Positions 5,081 to 13,945 of a stretch of DNA of 48,929 nt are shown here, piece by piece; positions within the stretch are counted from its first letter, which is position 1, and each line of letters starts with the position of its first letter. The stretch spans positions 1 to 48,929 of the forward strand of contig JAYEFR010000164.1 in NCBI GenBank assembly GCA_034716155.1. Direction: 5' to 3'. The notes beneath the pieces were generated by a model. It was not told the DNA's origin, did no database searches, and saw only the letters and a program-made list of their open reading frames with translations. The position numbers were made by a program, and so were the translations under genes. The DNA comes from JAGGYK01 sp034716155. GTDB taxonomy: Bacteria; Desulfobacterota; Desulfomonilia; UBA1062.

Positions 5081-7732
5081 ATGGATACCAACAGGCTCAC
5101 ACAAAGATCACAGGAGGCGCTTCAAGATGCGCAGACCAAGGCGGTACGTCTTGGCCATGTTGAGATTGATGGCGAACATTTGCTTCTTGCCTTGTTGGAT
5201 CAGCCAGATGGCCTTGTGCCTCGTATCCTGGCCAAGATGGATATACCAGTGGAGTCATTCAAGGCAGAAGTTGAAAGAGAACTGCAAAAAAGGCCAAAGG
5301 TTTCAGGCCCGGGGGCTGAGCCCGGCAAGGTCTATATAACTCAAAGACTTAATAAAATCCTGGTCAAGGCAGAGGATGAGGCCAAAAATCTAAAGGATGA
5401 GTATGTCTCTGTGGAACACTTGGTGTTTGCCATGATAGGTGAGGGACCGTCTACTCCAGCCGGGCGTATATTTAAACAGTTTAATATCACCCGTGAGAGG
5501 TTTTTGCAGGCACTGACAGCTATACGAGGTAATCAGCGGGTTACCAGTGCCATGCCTGAACAGGCCTATGAGGCATTGGAAAAGTATGGCCTTGACCTGG
5601 TTGCCCAGGCCAGCCTGGGAAAACTGGATCCGGTAATAGGCAGGGATGCAGAGATCAGAAGGATTATCCGGGTGCTTTCCAGGAAGACCAAGAACAATCC
5701 TGTTCTTATTGGAGAGCCCGGTGTAGGCAAGACCGCCATTGTTGAGGGCCTGGCACAGCGGATCGTACGCGGTGATGTGTCTGAAGGGCTAAAAGATAAG
5801 ACTATCTTTGCACTCGATATGGGTGCGCTGGTTGCGGGGGCTAAGTTTAGGGGCGAGTTTGAGGAAAGGCTTAAGGCAGTCCTGAACGAGATAAAGGCGA
5901 GCGATGGAAGGGTGCTGCTATTTATCGATGAGTTACATAACATTGTTGGCGCCGGAAGGGCGGAAGGGCCTATGGATGCGGGTAATATGCTTAAACCCAT
6001 GCTGGCCAGAGGAGAGCTTCACTGTATAGGGGCAACCACATTAGATGAGTATCGTAAATACATAGAAAAGGATGCAGCCCTGGAGCGGCGTTTTCAGCCG
6101 GTCATGGTAGATCCACCTGCTGTGGAGGACACCATATCTATCCTAAGGGGCCTAAAGGAAAGGTTTGAGGTTTACCATGGGGTGAAGATTCTAGATAGTG
6201 CGCTTGTAGCTGCTGCAGTGCTGTCCAACAGATATATATCAGATAGGTTTTTGCCGGATAAGGCCATTGATCTGGTGGATGAGGCCTGTGCAATGGTACG
6301 TACTGAGATCGATTCTATGCCGGCAGAGCTTGATGAGATAACCCGCAAGGTAATGCAATTAGAGATAGAGGAAGCGGCTCTAAAGAAGGAAAAGGACAAG
6401 GCGAGTAAGGTCAGGCTTGAGGAGTTGCGCAAGGAATTGGATGTCCTTAAGTCGCAGGCAGAGGTCATGAAGACCCAGTGGGAGGCAGAAAAACAGGCCA
6501 TCAGCAAGGTCAGTGCGATAAGAGAGGAGATCGAAATAGTTAGACGAGACATCGAGAAGGCCCAAAGGGAATATGATCTGGACCGCGCAGCGCAGCTCAA
6601 GCATGGTAAACTTCCCGAACTGGAAAATAATCTTAAAGACCAAGAGGATAGATTAACCAAAGATCAAGGCGGCAAAAGACTGCTTAGAGAAAAGGTGACA
6701 GAAGATATTATTGCCGAGATCATTTCCCGGTGGACAGGTATACCCGTTACCCGTTTGATGGAGGGTGAAAGGGAGAAGTTATTAAAGCTCGATGAGATTA
6801 TGCACAAAAGGGTTGTAGGCCAGGATGAGGCAGTTGGTCTTGTTGCTGATGCCGTTCTCAGGGCACGTTCCGGAATCAAAGATCCCAAAAGACCAATTGG
6901 GTCCTTTATCTTTTTAGGGCCGACAGGTGTTGGTAAGACCGAGCTGGCAAAGACCCTTGCGCAGGCCCTTTTTGATACGGAAGAGAATATGATCCGTATT
7001 GATATGAGTGAGTATATGGAAAAGCATACTGTATCTCGATTGATAGGCGCCCCCCCTGGTTATGTAGGCTATGATGAAGGGGGACAACTCACTGAGGCGG
7101 TTAGGCGCAAGCCTTATTCGGTGATCCTGTTTGATGAGATAGAAAAGGCTCACCATGATGTCTTTAATGTGCTTCTTCAAATACTTGATGATGGCAGGGC
7201 CACAGATTCTCATGGGAGGACTGTGGATTTTAAAAACACTGTTATTATTATGACATCAAACATCGGATCCCAATATTTGGTTGAAGGTATTACAGATCAC
7301 GGAGAGATCAAAGAGGGTACGCGGGGGAAGGTTATGGATGAGCTTAGGATTCATTTCAGGCCGGAGTTCCTCAATCGGGTGGACGATATAGTGCTATTTA
7401 AGCCGCTCACATTTGAAGAGATCAAAAAGATAGTAGACCTCTTAACCCAGGAGTTAAAGATGCGGCTCTCTGAGAGGGGAATCTCATTATATTTAGAAGA
7501 TGCTGCGCGGGAATTTATAGCACGTGAAGGATTTGATCCTGTCTATGGTGCCAGGCCCCTCAAGAGATTTTTGCAGCGCGGATTAGAAACCAGAATTGGA
7601 CGTGCCCTTATTGCAGGCACAATTGTGGATGGTTCGGCCATACACATTAAAGTCCAGGGGGGTGGTCTTGTGATCGATACTCAGCCCCTGGCGCCTTCTT
7701 CAATAGAAGATGAGGCAAACCTTGGGGTGTAA
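5081..7732 (+). CDS. clpB: Chaperone ClpB (AAA+ disaggregase)
   Basis: The protein has 883 residues, slightly above the usual 860. Order: N-terminal Clp repeat domain (1-150), first AAA+ module with Walker A GEPGVGKT at 211-218, a long coiled-coil middle domain (about 410-530) typical of ClpB, and a second AAA+ module with GPTGVGKT at 613-620. ClpB works with DnaK to pull proteins out of aggregates using ATP. The middle domain and the absence of a ClpP-docking IGF loop distinguish it from ClpA/ClpC. It stands alone between the integron remnant and a 340-base non-coding stretch. The extreme C-terminus (after about 860) is a short low-complexity extension. Confidence 0.96.
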   Translation: MDTNRLTQRSQEALQDAQTKAVRLGHVEIDGEHLLLALLDQPDGLVPRILAKMDIPVESFKAEVERELQKRPKVSGPGAEPGKVYITQRLNKILVKAEDEAKNLKDEYVSVEHLVFAMIGEGPSTPAGRIFKQFNITRERFLQALTAIRGNQRVTSAMPEQAYEALEKYGLDLVAQASLGKLDPVIGRDAEIRRIIRVLSRKTKNNPVLIGEPGVGKTAIVEGLAQRIVRGDVSEGLKDKTIFALDMGALVAGAKFRGEFEERLKAVLNEIKASDGRVLLFIDELHNIVGAGRAEGPMDAGNMLKPMLARGELHCIGATTLDEYRKYIEKDAALERRFQPVMVDPPAVEDTISILRGLKERFEVYHGVKILDSALVAAAVLSNRYISDRFLPDKAIDLVDEACAMVRTEIDSMPAELDEITRKVMQLEIEEAALKKEKDKASKVRLEELRKELDVLKSQAEVMKTQWEAEKQAISKVSAIREEIEIVRRDIEKAQREYDLDRAAQLKHGKLPELENNLKDQEDRLTKDQGGKRLLREKVTEDIIAEIISRWTGIPVTRLMEGEREKLLKLDEIMHKRVVGQDEAVGLVADAVLRARSGIKDPKRPIGSFIFLGPTGVGKTELAKTLAQALFDTEENMIRIDMSEYMEKHTVSRLIGAPPGYVGYDEGGQLTEAVRRKPYSVILFDEIEKAHHDVFNVLLQILDDGRATDSHGRTVDFKNTVIIMTSNIGSQYLVEGITDHGEIKEGTRGKVMDELRIHFRPEFLNRVDDIVLFKPLTFEEIKKIVDLLTQELKMRLSERGISLYLEDAAREFIAREGFDPVYGARPLKRFLQRGLETRIGRALIAGTIVDGSAIHIKVQGGGLVIDTQPLAPSSIEDEANLGV

Positions 7733-8071
7733 AAAAGAAAAGGCAACTACTCAGGTGGATAGGCTGAAGACTTTTAGGTAAAAGACTCACAAAACCCTAT
7801 AATAGCATAGCTATTCAAGTATCATATTCCCTAAATACGGCTTTTGCCGCCCAGAGGATCTCAGTATCCTTCAGTCTAATAGCCTTCAAGCTAATAACCT
7901 GAGCAGTTACAAGAAAAGTAAGGCCTACTGAATATGCCTTACATAACTAAGAAGCATTAATGGCCCTCCTTTTGGGCCCACTCACGCCTTGGCGAGTGAA
8001 ATTAATAGCAATAGACTATATGGCTTATAAAATAAGCGTGACTATTCATTTGTCAAGGCCTTGGGAGAAAA
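7733..8071. other. Non-coding stretch with small hairpins
   Basis: I see no gene here. Several short inverted repeats lie close together: GTAAGGC/GCCTTAC (7918-7942), TGG-CCC/GGG-CCA (7961-7980) and CACTC/GAGTG with an inner GCC/GGC (7979-7998). They could form a terminator region between clpB and the convergent hydrolase gene. No known riboswitch or tRNA pattern was recognised. Confidence 0.35.
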
Positions 8072-8821
8072 TTATTTATTTTTTTCTATGAATGAGGTGA
8101 TTTTTGAGATATATTCTTTAGCCTTTCCGGATACCATGGCACCTATATGGGCTACCCCATCTAATATCAAGATGTCCTTGGGCTTGGATGCTTGAGAATG
8201 CATCTCTAATGAATGAGTGTAAGGGACCACCTCGTCTGCTGTTCCATGGATGAATAGTTTGGGCACCTGGCTCTCAGTCAAGGTGTCTAAAGAAGAGAGC
8301 CCTTTGTTTGGGATAGTACATGTATATTGAGGGTAGGCTTGAGAGAAAAGGTCATAGAATGAGGTGAGACCTGCCTCAAGAATGGCCCCTTTGATCCATG
8401 GAAGGGAAGGGAGGATCCTGGCCAGTGTGTATGCGCCCATTGACTGCCCAAAACCAAATATAGAATGCCCGAATAACTCACCCCTTTCCGATACATGGGC
8501 AAATACAGTCTTTGCATCCCTTTGGATGCCTTCCAATGAAGGGCTCCCCTTGGACATTCCATATCCGCTGTAATCGAATGCAATCAAGGGGTAACCTAGT
8601 TCAAGAAGAAAGATTACCCCTGTAATATGAGATGTCATGTTTTCTGCATTGCCATGAAGATGAACTATAGTGGTATCCTTTACATCCTTTGTTTTAGGTA
8701 GAACAAACCAGCAGTGAAGACGATCTTCTATCATGAACTCTTGTTTTTCAAACCCCATATTGGAAGGGTCGAAATAGAGGATATGATCGGGATAAAAGCA
8801 GTTCTCTTCAGTGATCTTCAT
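8072..8821 (-). CDS. Alpha/beta hydrolase
   Basis: This 249-residue alpha/beta-hydrolase has the nucleophile elbow GFGQSMGA (Ser in GxSxG), an oxyanion-side HLHGNAENM segment after strand 3, an acid-bearing strand (FIHGTADEVVPYTHS) and a late His in GVAHIG. The HGNAEN motif is typical of the YfhR/ABHD13-like serine hydrolases. The substrate cannot be told from sequence. No signal peptide is seen, so it is cytoplasmic. It is divergent from the following gene, with 107 bases between the two starts, and is probably monocistronic. Confidence 0.85.
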   Translation of the reverse strand: MKITEENCFYPDHILYFDPSNMGFEKQEFMIEDRLHCWFVLPKTKDVKDTTIVHLHGNAENMTSHITGVIFLLELGYPLIAFDYSGYGMSKGSPSLEGIQRDAKTVFAHVSERGELFGHSIFGFGQSMGAYTLARILPSLPWIKGAILEAGLTSFYDLFSQAYPQYTCTIPNKGLSSLDTLTESQVPKLFIHGTADEVVPYTHSLEMHSQASKPKDILILDGVAHIGAMVSGKAKEYISKITSFIEKNK

Positions 8822-8928
8822 TGTTAATTCCTTACCCTGAATTGATTTATGTCCTGTTATGATTATAGTAAAACATTAGCAAAAACAATGGTAGATATAG
8901 TTGCCTTATTGTATGCTATATAGGAATC

Positions 8929-9660
8929 ATGAGACCAATAGTAACGTTTATTTCTGATTTTGGGCAAAGGGATGGCTATGTAGCGCAGGTAAAGGCAAGG
9001 ATTCTATCTTACCATCCGGATGTTTGTATAGTGGATATCACTCATCAGGTTCCCCCCCATGATATTATGTCTGGTGCATGGCTTATACACACATCATACT
9101 CATGGTTTCCAAACAGCAGTATACATCTGGCAATAGTCGATCCAGGGGTCGGATCTGAAAGGGCCATAATTGCTGTGGAAAAGGACGGTCATTTATTAAT
9201 TGGCCCGGATAATGGTGTCTTTTCCTTTATATACCCCGCGAATAAGGTTATTGAAGTAAAATGGCGGCCATCTGGAAGTATATCTCCAACATTTCATGGC
9301 AGGGATATATTTGCTTCTTTGGTTGGGGTGGTACTGGATGATGACAAGATAGAGAATCTAGGCCCGCCAATGGACAGTCCTGTTATATTGGATATACACA
9401 GACCCATGATAGTGCATATAGATAGATTTGGTAATATAATAACCAATCTGGATTGCAGCCACCTTAGACCAGGATGCAGGTTAACTGTAAGTGGTATTAC
9501 CATAGCGCTTATAGCAAAGACCTTTACGGATATCCCCTGTGGAGAATTAGGGCTTGTATGCGGAAGCGCATCAACTATTGAGATCGTAGCAAACCAGGCA
9601 AGGGCGGATGATATTATAGATGCAAAGATAGGTATGCCGGTGAGTTTATCTTTTGGCTAA
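8929..9660 (+). CDS. SAM hydroxide adenosyltransferase (DUF62)
   Basis: This 243-residue protein belongs to the S-adenosyl-L-methionine hydroxide adenosyltransferase family, which splits SAM with water to adenosine and methionine and is related to fluorinases and chlorinases. Visible signatures are TFISDFGQRDGYV near the start, IVDITHQVPPHD, AIVDPGVGS, and IGPDNGVFSF. The C-terminal domain carries IDRFGNIITNL. The halogenase-specific loop was not detected, so the hydrolase role is favoured. Its physiological role in bacteria is not well established. The 3' end overlaps the convergent membrane-protein gene by 15 bases. Confidence 0.88.
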   Translation: MRPIVTFISDFGQRDGYVAQVKARILSYHPDVCIVDITHQVPPHDIMSGAWLIHTSYSWFPNSSIHLAIVDPGVGSERAIIAVEKDGHLLIGPDNGVFSFIYPANKVIEVKWRPSGSISPTFHGRDIFASLVGVVLDDDKIENLGPPMDSPVILDIHRPMIVHIDRFGNIITNLDCSHLRPGCRLTVSGITIALIAKTFTDIPCGELGLVCGSASTIEIVANQARADDIIDAKIGMPVSLSFG

Positions 9661-10683
9661 TCTTGTATGTAATATTTTATCTACATCGATAGAACCAAGC
9701 GTGAGAAGCATCCCTAAGGTTACACCGATATAGGTGGTGAAGATTCGCCAGAGTACAACCGAGATGCCTATAAGGTGCGTGGGTATAAAGCTGGTGAATA
9801 ATAAGGCAAACCCACCCTCGGCCACGCCACTTCCCCCGGGAGTAGGAGAAAAGTAGAGCATAGGCAGCAGTATTATCTGTGCCTGAATGGCATCCATGAA
9901 AGACACCTTAAACCCAAGTCCATGAATAATTACAGGGGCCAAGATAAATTGTGTCGTGATAAATAGACATCCTATTACCAGGGCCACAAAAAAACCAAAC
10001 CTCCCTTTATGAAGATAAAGGTCAAGTGCGTTGAAATAGTCATCTGCTACCCCATGAACATATCGGTCTACTTCATAGTCTTTAATCACAGAGCGTTTGT
10101 GTAGATAGCCCAGGATTTTATCTACAAGCCACATGGTCTGTTTTGGGAAGAAATAAACACCAAGAAATAGAAAGGAGATAAACAGATAGAAGAATACCAC
10201 GTAGTAATAAAGATACAAAAGGATCTTGTTGGAAGCAAATGCGCTGTTTGTGACCAGCACAATAACACCGGCTATTGCAAGGATCCCCATAGTGGATATT
10301 CTTTTTACCACATCTATAGATATGGCATTGCCAAGTGGTATATCATACTTGTACATCATATAGATCTCCGCAGGTAACATACCTAATTGCAAGGGCGTAA
10401 TGGCGCCGAAGAACATACCTATCAAGATCATCTTTAACACATATGTAAACGGTATCCTGTGCCCGATGGCTGAACATAGGACCGATGTCCTTAGTGCATC
10501 AAATAGGAGCATAAGACCACATAAGGCACTAAGCAGTAGAATGTCTTTTATTTCTATGTGTCGCAGTGCATCCCATGTTTGTGTGGTGGAGGTAGCACAG
10601 ATTACCAAACCGATGGTAATTCCGCTTATAAGAAAAAAGATTCCCAATCGCCTTCCCCAAGAAAGGCCCCTGTTATTGCGCAT
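9646..10683 (-). CDS. Flippase-like integral membrane protein (LPG synthase TM / UPF0104 family)
   Basis: This 345-residue protein has about eight hydrophobic helices and the pattern of the YbhN/AglD/UPF0104 family, related to the membrane half of lysyl-phosphatidylglycerol synthase. Diagnostic stretches are MILIGMFFGAITPLQLG and LLPMLYFSPTPGGSGVAEGGF. The soluble aminoacyl-transfer domain of MprF is absent, so a lipid-linked flippase or lipid-handling role is more likely than aminoacylation. This is inferred from the family. It is transcribed alone, divergent from the kinase gene and convergent with the SAM hydrolase. Confidence 0.82.
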   Translation of the reverse strand: MRNNRGLSWGRRLGIFFLISGITIGLVICATSTTQTWDALRHIEIKDILLLSALCGLMLLFDALRTSVLCSAIGHRIPFTYVLKMILIGMFFGAITPLQLGMLPAEIYMMYKYDIPLGNAISIDVVKRISTMGILAIAGVIVLVTNSAFASNKILLYLYYYVVFFYLFISFLFLGVYFFPKQTMWLVDKILGYLHKRSVIKDYEVDRYVHGVADDYFNALDLYLHKGRFGFFVALVIGCLFITTQFILAPVIIHGLGFKVSFMDAIQAQIILLPMLYFSPTPGGSGVAEGGFALLFTSFIPTHLIGISVVLWRIFTTYIGVTLGMLLTLGSIDVDKILHTRLAKR

Positions 10684-10835
10684 TAGGTATTCATATCAAA
10701 CAACATGTTTAGTTACAAGTTCCGGCAGGCCAAAATTTTTCCTAAAAAAGATTTCTTACTTTGAGGTTGTATGTTTTAAAAGTTAGGAGAATCCTCACAA
10801 TAAAGAAAATCAGATTTCTTTCCGAATAGTTTTTT

Positions 10836-12227
10836 ATGGATATTTTTTGGATAGGGAAAACCGCCCCACCAGGAGGCTTTAATCTAAAAAGAGCAGCTAC
10901 ATTAAAGGATGTTCCCAATAATGCTCTTGTTTTTGTGAATGCTAAGGATTTTACTTTAGATAGTGATATAGTATTTAAAAGGGTATATTTGGTTTCTGAT
11001 CAGCCGACAACCTCACCATTTCCTGATGGCGTAGAAGGAATCATTCCTCCTGATGCAGGGGTAATAAAGGCCATATCAAACATATACAGAGAGGTGCTGG
11101 AATCATATGATATGGCTGATACGCATATAGACTCCCTTAGCGAGAAAAATCTGGCTATCAAAGAGGCACGGTCTAGGTTTTCCGGGGATGGTAGGCGCTT
11201 TAAGGATATTATAAATAATTTTACAGATCTTATTTTTGTTTTAGGCCCATCTGGCAAGATCAAGTTTTGCAATGATACTATGAAACAACATCTAGCCGAA
11301 GACAATCAGACCCTTATAGGTAAATCTTTTGTAGATTTTATTATAGATGAGGATAGGGACTTTTGGGAAAAGACAATAGAGAACATTTTTCTCAAAGAGG
11401 AGTCATCCAAGGCAGAGGTTTGGCTTAATCTTACAAGCGGGAAGACCGGTATATTTTCTTTTATGGGTAGTCCATTGGTAGAGGATGGACGTATTTATGC
11501 GCTCTCAGTAATAGGGAGGGATGTTACAGATATTCGCACCATGGAGTATAGGCTTAGTGTTCAGCCTAAAGATCTTGCGTTAATGATAGATGGCCTTGCC
11601 CATGCGTTGAGGAATCCTTTGACAGTGATAGGTGTGTATATAAGAAGGCTTGAGAGACAAAATAGAAGCAAAGATAGAAAAGAGAAATACGGGCCAATAT
11701 CTAGGATGGTTTCATCTGTCACAAGGATAGAAAATATGGTATCCCAAATTGAAAGGTATGAATCCATAGTAAGTAGGAATGTTTATTTTTCCAGAGTGAA
11801 TCTTACACACTTAGTAAAAGATGCTGTCTTATCTCTTGATCTTCCTATACTCGTAAATATTAAGGACGAGCAAGATATTTTAGCATATACTGATTCTGAC
11901 CATATTAAAGTTGCCTTTTCCAGGATATTAGAGAATACCATTGATACAGGAAGCTTAAAGGTAGAGGTACACCTTTTCAAGGACAAGACATATGCCTATA
12001 TTGCTATAAGAGATTTTGGGTATGGGGTCGAAGATGATCCTCAAACCATATTTGCCCCATTTTATTCTACTGATCCTATGAAAGTAGGTCTTGGTCTTAC
12101 AGAAGCTAGGATTGCAATGGTAAAGATAGGAGCAGAAATAGAGATGGTTCCTCAAGCTGAGCCTGGAGCTATCTTTATATTAAAGGTGCTCTTAGATCGA
12201 AGAAATAAATCGAGAAATTCCAACTAA
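10836..12227 (+). CDS. PAS-domain sensor histidine kinase
   Basis: This 463-residue, soluble kinase has an unrecognised N-terminal region (1-110, with a short REC-like look), a PAS domain at about 122-235, a DHp segment with the phospho-acceptor His in LAHALRNPLT (H256), and an HATPase domain with N box (LENTIDTG), DFGYGVED and the G2 box GLGLTEA. There are no membrane helices, so it senses a cytoplasmic signal. No response regulator gene adjoins it, making it an orphan kinase. The 3' end overlaps the convergent YggS gene by four bases. It has no clear ribosome site. Confidence 0.88.
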   Translation: MDIFWIGKTAPPGGFNLKRAATLKDVPNNALVFVNAKDFTLDSDIVFKRVYLVSDQPTTSPFPDGVEGIIPPDAGVIKAISNIYREVLESYDMADTHIDSLSEKNLAIKEARSRFSGDGRRFKDIINNFTDLIFVLGPSGKIKFCNDTMKQHLAEDNQTLIGKSFVDFIIDEDRDFWEKTIENIFLKEESSKAEVWLNLTSGKTGIFSFMGSPLVEDGRIYALSVIGRDVTDIRTMEYRLSVQPKDLALMIDGLAHALRNPLTVIGVYIRRLERQNRSKDRKEKYGPISRMVSSVTRIENMVSQIERYESIVSRNVYFSRVNLTHLVKDAVLSLDLPILVNIKDEQDILAYTDSDHIKVAFSRILENTIDTGSLKVEVHLFKDKTYAYIAIRDFGYGVEDDPQTIFAPFYSTDPMKVGLGLTEARIAMVKIGAEIEMVPQAEPGAIFILKVLLDRRNKSRNSN

Positions 12228-12892
12228 TAAGACCTTGGGCCAAAGATCTTTGTCCCAATACGTACGACATTTGCCCCTTCTTCTATGGCGATCGTATAGG
12301 AGTCACTCATCCCCATAGATAAGCATTTCATTTCTACACCTTCGATATTCAAGGCATTGATCTCATCAAACAGGGTTTTTGTTTCTTTGAAGCATTTTCT
12401 TATCTCTTGGGTGTCATCTACCATCTTTCCCATGGTCATTAACCCCATGATTTTAAGGTTGGATAGCGCCTTTATTTCTTTTATCAGGTTATATGCGTCC
12501 TCAGGAAAGACCCCGAATTTTTGTGGTTCTCTTCCGGAGTTTATCTCGATCAGGATATGCATGGTCTTGTTATGCTTGATTGCATGTTTATTGATTTGTG
12601 TTGCCAGCGTCATAGAATCTACTGTCTCTATCATATCAAAGACAGGCACGACATACTTTATCTTATTTTTTTGCAGGTGGCCTATGAAGTGCCACCTCAC
12701 TTGGTGACCGATGTCTTCGATAATTTTTAGGGCTTCCTGGACATAATTTTGGCCGATTATCTTTAAGCCTCCGTCTATGGCTTGTAGTATCTCATCTGAA
12801 GACCTTGTTTTTGCAGCAGCAACTATATCCACACCGCCTGGTATCTCAGATAATAATTGTTTTACATTCTCTTTTATGGTGTCCATTTCCAC
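12224..12892 (-). CDS. YggS-family PLP homeostasis protein
   Basis: This 222-residue protein has the PLPBP/YggS fold. The PLP lysine is in DIVAAAKTRS, followed by IIGQNYVQEA, WHFIGHLQKNK and the C-terminal LSMGMSDSY and VRIGTKIFG phosphate-binding segments. The family controls pyridoxal-phosphate supply and amino-acid balance without a known catalytic activity. The canonical GENRVQE is here GQNYVQE. The start at MEMDTIKEN could equally be the second Met. It is followed on the opposite strand by the histidine kinase end. Confidence 0.92.
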   Translation of the reverse strand: MEMDTIKENVKQLLSEIPGGVDIVAAAKTRSSDEILQAIDGGLKIIGQNYVQEALKIIEDIGHQVRWHFIGHLQKNKIKYVVPVFDMIETVDSMTLATQINKHAIKHNKTMHILIEINSGREPQKFGVFPEDAYNLIKEIKALSNLKIMGLMTMGKMVDDTQEIRKCFKETKTLFDEINALNIEGVEMKCLSMGMSDSYTIAIEEGANVVRIGTKIFGPRSY

Positions 12893-12994
12893 CCCTTATT
12901 TAGTTTATATGAAGCTGATTATCAATATCAAATAATATTATTGTAAAGATAAGCTTGCAAAATGTTACTTAAGATTGATAACATCTAAACAATT

Positions 12995-13945
12995 ATGAGC
13001 AAGGCAGAAGAAAATAAAGGACTTGTGTGGATAAAATTTTGCAATACACCCACACCATATATATTCGATGGAGGAGATTTGGGCCTCAAGCACGGTGATC
13101 TTGTTATAGTGGATACTGAAGTAGGGCAATCTTCAGGGAAAGTCTTAGGGGATGCAACAGATGTATATTCTAAGGAGTTGGATGATATTAAACCTGTGCT
13201 TCGTAAGGCGAGCCAGGAAGATATAAAGAAATTGGAACAAATAAAGAGTAATGAAAAGAAAGGCTTTAATTTTTGTTTAAGCTGTATAAACGCAAGAAAG
13301 TTATCAATGAAGCTATCTAAGGTGGAACAGACATTTGACGAGACAAAGACAACCTTTTATTTCACTGCAGAAAAACGTGTAGATTTTCGAGAGTTATTGA
13401 AAGATTTGGTAGAGAAATATAAAACGCGTATAGAATTGCGTCAGATAGGCTCACGCCAGGAGTCTGCTATGCTTGGAGGTATCGGCAGTTGTGGAAGGGA
13501 GTTATGTTGCACCAAATTCCTTAGAAGCTTTCAGCGGGTTTCAGTAAGGATGGCAAAAGACCAGAACCTCACCTTAAATCCTAATAAGATTTCCGGTATA
13601 TGTGGAAAGCTTAAGTGCTGTCTGGCCTATGAAGAGGAGGCGTACTCTGATCTTATAAATAATTTACCAAAGCCGGGGAAGAAAGTCTATCTAGACCAAG
13701 GGGTGTGTACTGTGGTAAGCATAAATGTGATGAATCAGAGCTTTATTGCCCGTACACCGGAGAGACGTTTTATAAAAGCCATGCCTTCAGATGTCCTGAC
13801 AGATGAAGAATATACAGAGCTTCATGGTGGTGAGAAGAGAGAGAGAGAACTTACAAATAAGGTCGCCTCTCGGAATACCTCCACAGAGAAAGAAGGCAAG
13901 AGATCCTCCAGGAGGAAGAGAAGAAGGAAAAGGGTTCATGAGTGA
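12995..13945 (+). CDS. ricT: PSP1-domain protein (RicT/YaaT family)
   Basis: This 316-residue protein has the PSP1 domain. The Cys-rich core is visible: NFCLSCINARKL, GGIGSCGRELCCTKFL and GICGKLKCCLAYEEE. In Bacillus, RicT binds Fe-S clusters with RicA/RicF and affects RNase Y-dependent RNA maturation. Whether that role applies here is unknown. The basic C-terminal tail (RRKRRRKRV) suggests nucleic-acid contact. It opens the run of same-strand genes and overlaps the metG start by eight bases, a pairing common in anaerobic bacteria. Confidence 0.88.
   Translation: MSKAEENKGLVWIKFCNTPTPYIFDGGDLGLKHGDLVIVDTEVGQSSGKVLGDATDVYSKELDDIKPVLRKASQEDIKKLEQIKSNEKKGFNFCLSCINARKLSMKLSKVEQTFDETKTTFYFTAEKRVDFRELLKDLVEKYKTRIELRQIGSRQESAMLGGIGSCGRELCCTKFLRSFQRVSVRMAKDQNLTLNPNKISGICGKLKCCLAYEEEAYSDLINNLPKPGKKVYLDQGVCTVVSINVMNQSFIARTPERRFIKAMPSDVLTDEEYTELHGGEKRERELTNKVASRNTSTEKEGKRSSRRKRRRKRVHE

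Noticed and set aside
7918..7998. Hairpins after clpB as a riboswitch or tRNA
   Set aside because: The stems are short and do not form a cloverleaf or any riboswitch core I recognise.
13803..13937. N-terminal extension of metG
   Set aside because: It lies entirely within ricT in another frame and is not like methionyl-tRNA synthetase. The family N-terminus begins at 13938.
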